NCBI GenBank assembly: GCA_905203555.1
Contig: CAJKWK010000002.1
Location: 1 to 64,000, forward strand
DNA: 64,000 nucleotides
Source of the DNA: an uncultured Lachnospiraceae bacterium
GTDB lineage: Bacteria > Bacillota > Clostridia > Lachnospirales > Lachnospiraceae
Direction of reading: 5' to 3'
Made by a program: the position numbers and the translations under genes. The notes under the pieces were generated by a model, which worked only from the letters and a program-made list of their open reading frames with translations, did not search any database and was not told the origin of the DNA. Shown in pieces: positions 31,934 to 39,220 of this stretch. Numbering within the stretch: position 1 is the first letter of the stretch; the number at the start of each line of letters is the position of its first letter.

Positions 31934-33128
31934 TTTTTTAACCCAGAAGAAAAGCGGGGAAATGCAATCAATCCTTGATTTAATCTCCGTGGACATCAAG
32001 AAAATGAAAATCACTCAGATGGCAATTGAAAAAGCTATCGGAATGATTTCCCATGCAATCGCAAAAAGTGAATTTGTGGTGCAAGGTGAAGATGGTAGGA
32101 AGAAAGACGACCTGTACTGGCTCCTAAATGTTCGCCCGAACCTAAACGAAACAGCGACAGACTTTTGGATTGAGGTAGTTCAAAAGTTGTTGAAAGAATC
32201 CGAGGCAGTGATTTGCATCATCGGAAACCGCTTTTATTTAGCAGATTCATTTGACACGGATAATTCCGTCACAAGGAATCGTATTTATCGGAATGTTGTA
32301 ATTTCTGCAAACGGAGAAACGATGCAACTGAACAAGCAGTTTACTTCCGACCAAGTTATCCATTTGAAAGCTAAGAACAAAAAAATCTACGCATTTATGA
32401 AAACAGTTATGTCAATCCATGACGATGTAGTAAGTGCGATGGAAAACGCTATTCGTTTGAACAGCACACCGAAGTTTTCATTTACGATAGCGGGACAAAT
32501 GCCAGTGATCAGGACGCTTAACCCAGATGGTACAGAACGGAAACTCACAATGGATGAGTTCAAAAATAACATTAAGACGATGTTGGAGTCTAACAAGATT
32601 GAAGTTATCCAGCTCAACAATGGAATGAGCCTTGACAAGATAGCAATTGATGCAGCAGTAACATCTGAGGACATCGTGAAAATGTCTCGTGAAATCTTCG
32701 AAGAGTGTGCATTTGCATTTGATATTCCAAAGAGCGTATTCCTCGGAGAGATTACGGAAAAGGCTGACAGTACAAACGAGTTTATCACTTATGCGGTATC
32801 TTGGATCGTGGAACTTATTCAAGATTCGCTCAACGCAATCCTTGTAGGCAAAGAAGATTACTTAAAAGGCGAGAAGATTTGGATTGATCTTACGAAGTTT
32901 AAACATCGTGATTTGGTAGAATCCGCAGGAAACCTCGATAAGCTGAGAGCAATCGGATTTAGCTTTGATGAAATCCGTGAAGCAATCGGATATGAAGCAT
33001 TAAATGATGATTTCGGAAAAGAACGAGTGATCACGAAGAACTACACCAATGATTTAGGCGGTGGAGGCATAGAAAATGACATTACAAGAATTTTTTGGAG
33101 TTGCGGAACCGTTCAGGCTCCCAGATGA
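31926..33128 (+). CDS. Portal protein (HK97 family)
   Basis: 400 residues. WLLNVRPNLNETATDFW, VIHLKAKN, the long stem region and EECAFAFDIPKSVFLGE are the HK97-type portal pattern. The portal ring is the DNA entry channel. The last 17 codons overlap the start of the methyltransferase gene by 53 bases and their sequence (RIFWSCGTVQAPR) is not like a normal portal tail, so the 3' end may have been altered when the methyltransferase genes were inserted. Confidence 0.9.
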   Translation: MFNFLTQKKSGEMQSILDLISVDIKKMKITQMAIEKAIGMISHAIAKSEFVVQGEDGRKKDDLYWLLNVRPNLNETATDFWIEVVQKLLKESEAVICIIGNRFYLADSFDTDNSVTRNRIYRNVVISANGETMQLNKQFTSDQVIHLKAKNKKIYAFMKTVMSIHDDVVSAMENAIRLNSTPKFSFTIAGQMPVIRTLNPDGTERKLTMDEFKNNIKTMLESNKIEVIQLNNGMSLDKIAIDAAVTSEDIVKMSREIFEECAFAFDIPKSVFLGEITEKADSTNEFITYAVSWIVELIQDSLNAILVGKEDYLKGEKIWIDLTKFKHRDLVESAGNLDKLRAIGFSFDEIREAIGYEALNDDFGKERVITKNYTNDLGGGGIENDITRIFWSCGTVQAPR

Positions 33129-33597
33129 AATTATGAAAGCCTTGTTATCCGAAAACGCTAGAAATATAATTATGCAAATTAAACAAGATATTTCTTGCGA
33201 TATAAGAGATATGTTTCAAGAAGAACAGGGAGACAGGAAGAACTTAAAACAGGACTTCACACCAGATTGTGTGTGTTCTATCGTGTCTGGGCTAATGGTT
33301 GATGGGACTTGTTTAGATATGTGTTCTGGAACTGGGGCTTTAAGTAAGTTCGCAGTAAAGGAACATGGAATAAAAGTGAACGAGCAAGAATTTTCAGAAA
33401 GAACAATTCCGTTTGCGTTATTAGATGCTTGCGTAAATGGGATCGAAGGAACGATAAGTAGGGCGGACTGTTTAAGGAATGCAGTTGATGAGACGTATGT
33501 GTTGACTAAAGACGGAGATGTAAGCGTGCCAAGTGTATCTGAGCCACTGCAAGCCACTTTAGTAGACAATGTGATAATGAACCCCCCTATTCGATGA
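33076..33597 (+). CDS. N6-adenine DNA methyltransferase (HsdM-like), 5' part, interrupted by a frameshift
   Basis: 173 residues. KQDFTPDCVCSIV, then CLDMCSGTGALSKFA (motif I, SAM binding), and it ends at the catalytic motif IV: DNVIMNPP followed by IR and a stop. The next frame continues at once with YSMKFPEA. With one more C in the C run (33582-33587) the two parts would read NPPYSMKF, a perfect motif IV. As given, the product lacks part of the catalytic site. ATG has GGTGGAGG upstream. It lies between portal and protease genes. Confidence 0.85.
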   Translation: MTLQEFFGVAEPFRLPDEIMKALLSENARNIIMQIKQDISCDIRDMFQEEQGDRKNLKQDFTPDCVCSIVSGLMVDGTCLDMCSGTGALSKFAVKEHGIKVNEQEFSERTIPFALLDACVNGIEGTISRADCLRNAVDETYVLTKDGDVSVPSVSEPLQATLVDNVIMNPPIR

Positions 33598-34304
33598 AAT
33601 TTCCAGAGGCTAAAGAAATGCCGATTATGGGGCATATAGTTCCGACAAGCAAAGCTGACTACGGCTTTATCCTTAGAGGAATTGAGCATTTAAAAGACGG
33701 CGGTCGACTGATTGCCGTGCTTCCTCACGGAGTTCTTTTTCGTGGAGCTGGTGAGGGGAAAATAAGGGAATGGTTGATAAAAGAGAATCTAATTAACGCT
33801 GTAATTGGACTTCCTGATAAGCTGTTTTTGAATACGAGCATACCAGTGTGTATTTTGGTTTTGCAAAGAAATTCCGAAAATATTTTGTTTGTAGATAGTA
33901 GCAAAGAATTTATAAAGAACGCATCGCAGAACAACATGACGGAAGAGCAAATAAAGAATGTTCTCGATGCGTATAACAAACGAGCGGATATAGAAAGGTT
34001 TTCTCACGTGGCTACATATTCAGAAGTAGAGAGAAACGATTTCAATTTAAACATCCCTAGATACGTGGACACGTTTGTAGAAGAACCGCTTCCAGATGCA
34101 TCTGAAATTTTAAGGAATCTAAAAGAAATAGACAGAGAGGAAACTCGTATAAAAGATGAAATTTTCAAAATGCTTTCCGATTTATGCGGAGATAGCGAAG
34201 ACATGAAAGTTGTAGAAGCACACAAGGAAGTACTAAGAAAAAAACACACGCAAAGCGTAAAGAGAGGATATGAACAAATGGAGCTGATGGATTTATGGAC
34301 ATGA
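33594..34304 (+). CDS. N6-adenine DNA methyltransferase (HsdM-like), 3' part
   Basis: 236 residues in a frame +1 relative to the 5' part. HIVPTSKADYGFILRGIEHLKDGGRLIAVLPHGVLFRGAGEGKIREWLI and LPDKLFLNTSIPVCILVLQR are the downstream part of the type I N6-methylase domain; then DFNLNIPRYVDTF and a coiled-coil tail that would contact the specificity subunit. Its own ATG at 33594 has no ribosome site, so it is not an independent gene. See the finding on the frameshift. Confidence 0.85.
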   Translation: MKFPEAKEMPIMGHIVPTSKADYGFILRGIEHLKDGGRLIAVLPHGVLFRGAGEGKIREWLIKENLINAVIGLPDKLFLNTSIPVCILVLQRNSENILFVDSSKEFIKNASQNNMTEEQIKNVLDAYNKRADIERFSHVATYSEVERNDFNLNIPRYVDTFVEEPLPDASEILRNLKEIDREETRIKDEIFKMLSDLCGDSEDMKVVEAHKEVLRKKHTQSVKRGYEQMELMDLWT

Positions 34305-34732
34305 CTTGTAAAAAAATCAATATTAACGATATATGCAATGTAGAACGTGCAATCTCTGGGAAAGAATATAGGGCTGGAACTTGCTATATTAAGTTGAGCG
34401 CAGTAGATGAATTTGTTGGACGAATTGACAAAGACGGAGAAATTGATTCAAGGTTTGCCGTATTTGAAGCAAAAGAGAAAGTTAATAGCGAATATTTATA
34501 TATTGCTATTAGTAGAGCATTCCCAGAGTTTCTGAGACGAAATAGAACAACAATAAACCTGCAATTCGACACGCTGAAAAACTTCGTAATTGATTGGCAC
34601 GAATCCGAGAAGCAACAAAATTATGTAGTTGAGCAAATCACATTAATAGACGATGCTATAGAAATGCTAGAGCAACAAATAGAGTGTGAAAAAAGCATGA
34701 AGAAATGGTATTTATCAAAAATGATGGTTTGA
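34295..34732 (+). CDS. Half-size type I specificity (HsdS-like) subunit
   Basis: 145 residues, one target-recognition domain: ININDICNVERAISGKEYRAGTCYIKLSAVD, YLYIAISRAFPEFLR, then NYVVEQITLIDDAIEMLEQQIECEKSMKKWYLSKMM, the coiled coil that ends each HsdS half. Full HsdS has two such units; half-subunits can pair. It overlaps the methylase gene by ten bases. No HsdR restriction gene is present, so the pair would modify DNA only. Confidence 0.8.
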   Translation: MDMTCKKININDICNVERAISGKEYRAGTCYIKLSAVDEFVGRIDKDGEIDSRFAVFEAKEKVNSEYLYIAISRAFPEFLRRNRTTINLQFDTLKNFVIDWHESEKQQNYVVEQITLIDDAIEMLEQQIECEKSMKKWYLSKMMV

Positions 34733-34786
34733 TAGTACTCGCAACTATGCGTTAAATAGCAAATCTTGCGGAAAGGAGGAGAGAGC

Positions 34787-35542
34787 ATGGAAAAGAAATT
34801 CTACTCACTTTATTCAAGTGAAAAAGAAGCTGACTTGTATATCTTTGGGGATATTACAACGTGGCCTTGGGATGAAAAAGACCGTGATGCTTACGGAATC
34901 GTAAAAGAACTTCAAGAGTTAGATGTTGAGACTATCAAGGTGCACATCAATTCCTACGGTGGTGACGTTTCTGAGGGATTGGCAATTTACAACACATTGA
35001 AGAATAGTAAAGCAGAAATCGTTACAATCTGCGATGGCTTTGCTTGTTCCGCAGCATCTGTGATTTTCATGGCTGGCGATGTCAGAATTGTAAACGAAGC
35101 GTCACTTTTGATGATTCACAATCCTTGGACATGGGCGAGCGGTAACGCAGACGATTTCCGTAAACAAGCGGAAGACTTGGACAAAATCGCACAGGCTTCT
35201 GTGAATGCTTACATGAGCAAGGTAAACATTTCCGAGGAAGAGTTGAAACAGCTTCTTAATGACGAAACATGGTTGACCGCACAGGAATGTGTAGACATGG
35301 GATTCGCTACAGTTATTGGAATTGATGAAGAGTCAAATGGAATCAACCAGTCAGCTTTCAACACGATTAGGAACAAACTGATGGCAGAACCAAAAATCGT
35401 TGAAAAAGAAGTAACAAAAGAAATCGACATCGAACAGCTAGCTGATTTGATTGTCGGAAAAATGAAAGTGGCAGAGCCACAGAAACACAAAGAATCAATC
35501 AAGGAATCCGCATGGGATTCTTTTTTTAATGGAGGTAAATAA
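34787..35542 (+). CDS. ClpP-like head maturation protease
   Basis: 251 residues from ATG 34787, after AAAGGAGGAGAG. IFGDITTWPWDEKD, HINSYGGDVSEGLAI, nucleophile Ser in FACSAASVIFMAGD, His in MIHNPW and an Asp later are the ClpP-fold S14 catalytic set. It should process the capsid and scaffold. The C-terminal Lys/Glu-rich part (after about 190) is where scaffold function is often found. Confidence 0.92.
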   Translation: MEKKFYSLYSSEKEADLYIFGDITTWPWDEKDRDAYGIVKELQELDVETIKVHINSYGGDVSEGLAIYNTLKNSKAEIVTICDGFACSAASVIFMAGDVRIVNEASLLMIHNPWTWASGNADDFRKQAEDLDKIAQASVNAYMSKVNISEEELKQLLNDETWLTAQECVDMGFATVIGIDEESNGINQSAFNTIRNKLMAEPKIVEKEVTKEIDIEQLADLIVGKMKVAEPQKHKESIKESAWDSFFNGGK

Positions 35543-35544
35543 GA

Positions 35545-36687
35545 ATGAAATTTAACTTAGATGCAGATATGCAGAAAGAAATCGTACAGTCACTTGAGGC
35601 TGCAGAAAACAAGTCTGAGGCTATTTATGAAGCAATGGACAAAATGCTCAGCGTAAAATACGAAAAAATGATTGAGGAACTTACAGAACAGAATGCAAAA
35701 GCTGCTGCTGATGAGGATTACAGAAAATCTCTTAATCTCAGAGTTCTGTCTAAAGAAGAGACAAGTTTCTATGAGAAATTGAAAGATGTGAAACAGGCGA
35801 TTACAGCTTCGCAGATTGACATTATTCCAACATCTATCGTTGACAGAACATTGGATGATGTAAGAAAAGCAAGCGACCTTTTGAGTCTTGTGGACTTTGC
35901 ACCAGCAGATGTTAAGAAATGGGTAGTTGGAACACACTCTGGCGCAGCAGTATGGGGAGACCTTACAGCAAATATTACAGGAGAATTGAGCGCAACACTC
36001 AAAGGAATTAACTTTGAACAGCACAAACTTTCTGTTTACTTGGTAATTCCAAAGGCTATTAGAGAGTTGGCATTCCCATTCGTAGACAAATACTTTACAG
36101 CAATCCTTGCCGAATCTATGCAGGACGGATTAGAAAAAGGATACTTGGAAGGAAACGGGAAAACAGGCCCAGTTGGTATCATGTACAAACTTGACCAGTT
36201 TACAAGCACAGGAACAGCAACGGCTAAAACAGTTATCAATACAGTTAAGAAATTCTCTCCAAAGGGATTGTTCGATGTAAGAAAAACACTTTCTAATAGC
36301 GGAAAACGTGTAGTTTCTGAATTGGAGCTTATCTGTAACCCACTTGATGAGGCACAGTATGTTGACCCAGCGCTTTACGGAGAGGCGTTAGTTGGGGGAT
36401 ATAAAAACACTTCATTCATGCCAATCAACAAGCACGTTACACCAAACTGCCCACAGGGAAAAGCTATCTTTACAATTAAGGGCGTTTACACAATGGGAGC
36501 AACAAACGTTCGCTTTACAGAGTATGATCAGACAAAAGCTATGGAAGATGCAGATTTGATTATCGGAAAATGCTATGCAAATGGTTCTGCTATCGATGAC
36601 AACTGTGCTGTTGTATTCGATGTTACAAAACTTGAAGAGTATGTTCTTCCAGTAACACAGGTTACAGCTGGCGGAGTTGGTGCTTGA
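35545..36687 (+). CDS. Major capsid protein (HK97 fold)
   Basis: 380 residues. The N-terminal 100 are helical (delta/scaffold part; LDADMQKEIVQSLEAAENKSEAI), to be removed by the protease coded just before. The coat domain has DIIPTSIVDRTLDDVRKASDLL, VAWGDLTANI-like and GPVGIMYKL loop motifs of HK97-type coats. The ATG is nine bases after GGAGG. Confidence 0.9.
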   Translation: MKFNLDADMQKEIVQSLEAAENKSEAIYEAMDKMLSVKYEKMIEELTEQNAKAAADEDYRKSLNLRVLSKEETSFYEKLKDVKQAITASQIDIIPTSIVDRTLDDVRKASDLLSLVDFAPADVKKWVVGTHSGAAVWGDLTANITGELSATLKGINFEQHKLSVYLVIPKAIRELAFPFVDKYFTAILAESMQDGLEKGYLEGNGKTGPVGIMYKLDQFTSTGTATAKTVINTVKKFSPKGLFDVRKTLSNSGKRVVSELELICNPLDEAQYVDPALYGEALVGGYKNTSFMPINKHVTPNCPQGKAIFTIKGVYTMGATNVRFTEYDQTKAMEDADLIIGKCYANGSAIDDNCAVVFDVTKLEEYVLPVTQVTAGGVGA

Positions 36688-36711
36688 TTAACTCTAAGAA
36701 AGAGGTAAATC

Positions 36712-36975
36712 ATGTTAGAAACTATGATTACGGAAGTTAGGGAGGAGTTCCAGATTCCTCCTTACTTTCCAAACGAAGGAATATTGAATTACTTGAAAGA
36801 GGGAGAAGCGAGGCTTAAATTCTTAAACCCGATTGTGGATGAAGAGAATGACGTGACATTTAAGATGCTGCTTAAAAATTATGTCTATTATGCTTACCAC
36901 CACAAGGTTAATGAGTTTGAAGAAAACTACGGTCCTCTAATTCTTTCTTGGCAGATGGGAGCTGAGAGAAAATGA
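36712..36975 (+). CDS. Head-tail connector (gp6-like) protein
   Basis: 87 residues, helical: MITEVREEFQIPPYFPNEGILNYLKEGEARLKFL, typical of the small DNA-packaging/connector ring protein. AAGAGG ribosome site. Its stop overlaps the ATG of the next gene by four bases. Confidence 0.78.
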   Translation: MLETMITEVREEFQIPPYFPNEGILNYLKEGEARLKFLNPIVDEENDVTFKMLLKNYVYYAYHHKVNEFEENYGPLILSWQMGAERK

Positions 36976-37319
36976 TTGAATTACCGGAATATACAGATGG
37001 TGCTTTCAAGCTCCTACGAATTGAGGAAGATACTACTACGGACTTCCCACAGAAAAAACTGGCTGATACAGGAATGCTCTTTTGGTATCGTGAACTTTCT
37101 GTGTATGACCGACTCAGATATGAATTTGAACAGGGGAAGAAAGAAATTACGATGAAAATTAGAATTCCACAGTACAAGGGGATTGATTCCATGTGTGCTT
37201 GCGAGATTGATGGGAACATCCACCAAGTATACAATGCTACACACGTTCGCGACAAAATGGGATTCCCGGAGACCGAATTGACGCTGATCAGACCCGACAA
37301 GGAGTTGAAAAGAGCATGA
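36972..37319 (+). CDS. Head closure / head-tail adaptor protein
   Basis: 115 residues, mainly beta: KKLADTGMLFWYRELSVYDRLRYEFEQGKKEITMKIRIPQY and then IHQVYNATHVRDKMGFPETELTLIRP. Size, position after the connector and beta pattern fit a SPP1 gp16-type stopper. Coupled to both neighbours by overlapping ATGA. Confidence 0.72.
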   Translation: MIELPEYTDGAFKLLRIEEDTTTDFPQKKLADTGMLFWYRELSVYDRLRYEFEQGKKEITMKIRIPQYKGIDSMCACEIDGNIHQVYNATHVRDKMGFPETELTLIRPDKELKRA

Positions 37320-37669
37320 AAAAAGAAGAACTTAGTGCAATTTTGCACAGCTTGAACATTCCAGTGAACGAGGGGATTGTTGCTCAGAAAAACGCGGGTA
37401 ACTATCCACTCATTGTTTACTGGAAATATCTCGAGGAAGATGTGCACGCATCAGACGAGGGTTACGAAAACAAAGCAACATATCAGATATCATTTTTTGC
37501 GGAAACTCCACAGCATTCTAAGTTCTTAGAACTCAGACAGGTTTTAAGAGAACATGGAATCAGACCGATGTATTCGCATGAGTATATCGAGAATGACCCG
37601 TTGTTTTCCAAAACTTGGCACACATATTTTGCTATTGAAGTAACCGAAGACATTGAGGAAGTATATTGA
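37316..37669 (+). CDS. Tail completion/terminator-type protein
   Basis: 117 residues: ILHSLNIPVNEGIVAQKNAGNYPLIVYW, then an alpha-beta fold (ISFFAETPQHSKFLELRQVLREHGIRP). Ordered where phages of this type carry the tail-completion (gp17/U-like) gene. Assigned mainly by position and size. Confidence 0.6.
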   Translation: MKKEELSAILHSLNIPVNEGIVAQKNAGNYPLIVYWKYLEEDVHASDEGYENKATYQISFFAETPQHSKFLELRQVLREHGIRPMYSHEYIENDPLFSKTWHTYFAIEVTEDIEEVY

Positions 37670-38022
37670 TGGATACGAATTTTGAAGGGTTCGATGATTT
37701 TTCACATCTGATGGAGAAATATATAAGCAAAGCTGATATTGAAAGCATAATGAGCGCTCTTGAAGTTGGGGCGGATGAATTAGTGAGAGATGTTCGCGCA
37801 CTTCCACAACCACGAAGAGCCGGAACTGGATATACCCATTTGCTTGATACTATAAGTACAAAAAGAAATGGACAGGACGTAGAAGTAGGATGGGGGAAAT
37901 ATTATGGTCCGATGGTCGAACGTGGAACTAGCAAGATGAGCGCGCGTCCGCACATGAAACCAACATTTGAGAGGAACGCAGATAAGTATTACAAGAAAAT
38001 GCAAAAAGCATTATTTGGTTAG
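37669..38022 (+). CDS. HK97 gp10-like minor head/tail joining protein
   Basis: 117 residues from ATG 37669 (TGATG overlap). GADELVRDVRALPQPRRAGTGYTHLLDTI, VGWGKYYGPMVERGTSKMSARPHMKP and a helical end match the HK97-gp10_like family closely (GxxxxxE-GTxxxxARPFMxPA). Confidence 0.85.
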   Translation: MDTNFEGFDDFSHLMEKYISKADIESIMSALEVGADELVRDVRALPQPRRAGTGYTHLLDTISTKRNGQDVEVGWGKYYGPMVERGTSKMSARPHMKPTFERNADKYYKKMQKALFG

Positions 38023-38033
38023 GAGGAAAAGAA

Positions 38034-38693
38034 ATGGCTATTACAGCAAAGAGACCGCCACGCAAAGAGACGGTTGGATCACAGTATATTTGTTTTAACA
38101 AAGGTTTGGACGGGGAATGGAGCGAGACATTTGACGAAGAAGTTGAAAAAACTTCTGTTGTTAAGTCTGTGAAAGTTTCCGAGAATTCCGAGACAACTGA
38201 TGTATATGCGTCTGGTGAAGTGTATGATTCTGAAACCACTTCCGGGGCAACGCAGATCGAGGTTGAAGTTGTAGCATTTGACGTTGATACGCTTGCGAAA
38301 ATGCGTGGAGACAAGGTAGGAGAAAATGGATCCATTATTAAAGGTGGAAATGGAACAAGGCCATATTTCGCTTATGGTAAAGTTGTTAAGTTAAAAGGTG
38401 GAAAGGTTCGCTTCGAGTGGTATCCGAAATGTAAACTCGCTGAGAACTCGGACGAGGTTTCTACAAGAGAAGATAAATCCGCAGAAATGAATGACACAAT
38501 TACAATTAACGCTTATGCGTTCGAGCCGGATGGTGGAAAGTGCCTTGTTGTAGATACATCTTCGAAAAAATTTCCGGCCGGAGTAACAGAGGAGAAGTTT
38601 TTTGCAAAACCAATCCTTAAAGATTCAGACTTAACAACAATGAACGCAATGGCTATGGCTAGTGTGCGAGAAGAACCAAAAGCAAGCGAGTAA
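38034..38693 (+). CDS. Major tail protein
   Basis: 219 residues. Beta-rich with YASGEVYDSETTSGATQIEVEVVAFD and GKVVKLKGGKVRFEWYPKCKLAENS, as in phi13/TP901-type major tail proteins. It polymerises to the tail tube. Good AGGAGG ribosome site; ordered between gp10-like and the chaperone genes. Confidence 0.87.
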   Translation: MAITAKRPPRKETVGSQYICFNKGLDGEWSETFDEEVEKTSVVKSVKVSENSETTDVYASGEVYDSETTSGATQIEVEVVAFDVDTLAKMRGDKVGENGSIIKGGNGTRPYFAYGKVVKLKGGKVRFEWYPKCKLAENSDEVSTREDKSAEMNDTITINAYAFEPDGGKCLVVDTSSKKFPAGVTEEKFFAKPILKDSDLTTMNAMAMASVREEPKASE

Positions 38694-38714
38694 GAGCAGA
38701 AAGGAAGATGCCTG

Positions 38715-39065
38715 ATGGAAAATTATATTAACCTTCTTGACGGGACAAGGCTTGAGGCAACGTTTAACTTTGGAACGATGTATTATCTTATCGATTCTGG
38801 AGCGGATAAGATCGTTGATAGAATTAATAGGAAGAAAAAAGCCGGACAAAAGCCGACAAACATGGAATACATGAAAGCGTCATCGAAAATGATCTATGCG
38901 ATTCTGCGTTCTAATGGTAAACAAGTGACGGTTGATGAGGCAATGAGCTTAGTGCCTCCAGATATGGATGAAGTACAAAATATAGTGAATATTTTTGAAA
39001 AGCAGCTTGAAAAATATAAAAAAAAAGAGATGGCGAAGAAGAATATGAAGAAGACGTTCCATTAG
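38715..39065 (+). CDS. Tail assembly chaperone, short form (G-like)
   Basis: 116 residues: YINLLDGTRLEATFNFGTMYYLIDSGADKIVDRI, followed by a helical part and a Lys-rich end. It is in the place of lambda gpG between major tail and tape measure. Nine A (39018-39026) in the frame TAT AAA AAA AAA GAG give a slippery heptamer, A AAA AAA, near the 3' end. Confidence 0.82.
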   Translation: MENYINLLDGTRLEATFNFGTMYYLIDSGADKIVDRINRKKKAGQKPTNMEYMKASSKMIYAILRSNGKQVTVDEAMSLVPPDMDEVQNIVNIFEKQLEKYKKKEMAKKNMKKTFH

Positions 39066-39220
39066 ATATCGACTGGGCACTCTACATGGTGTGCGCAAGA
39101 GAAATGGGGATGAGTGAAGAAGAATTCTATCATTCATCTCCTATTTTTTTTGATGAATGCTATAGAATATTCAAAGAACGAAAAGAACAGGAGGCGAACA
39201 GTATTTGGCGGATGAATTAA
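38715..39220 (+). CDS. Tail assembly chaperone, -1 frameshifted long form (GT-like)
   Basis: Shifting -1 at the A9 run (39018-39026) opens the frame DWALYMVCAREMGMSEEEFY ... RIFKERKEQEANSIWRMN, which ends with TAA at 39218-39220. Sequences like DIDWALYM and MSEEEF are usual in GT domains. The extension overlaps the TTG of the tape measure gene. No start codon with a ribosome site serves this piece alone, so programmed frameshifting is the best reading. Confidence 0.75.
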
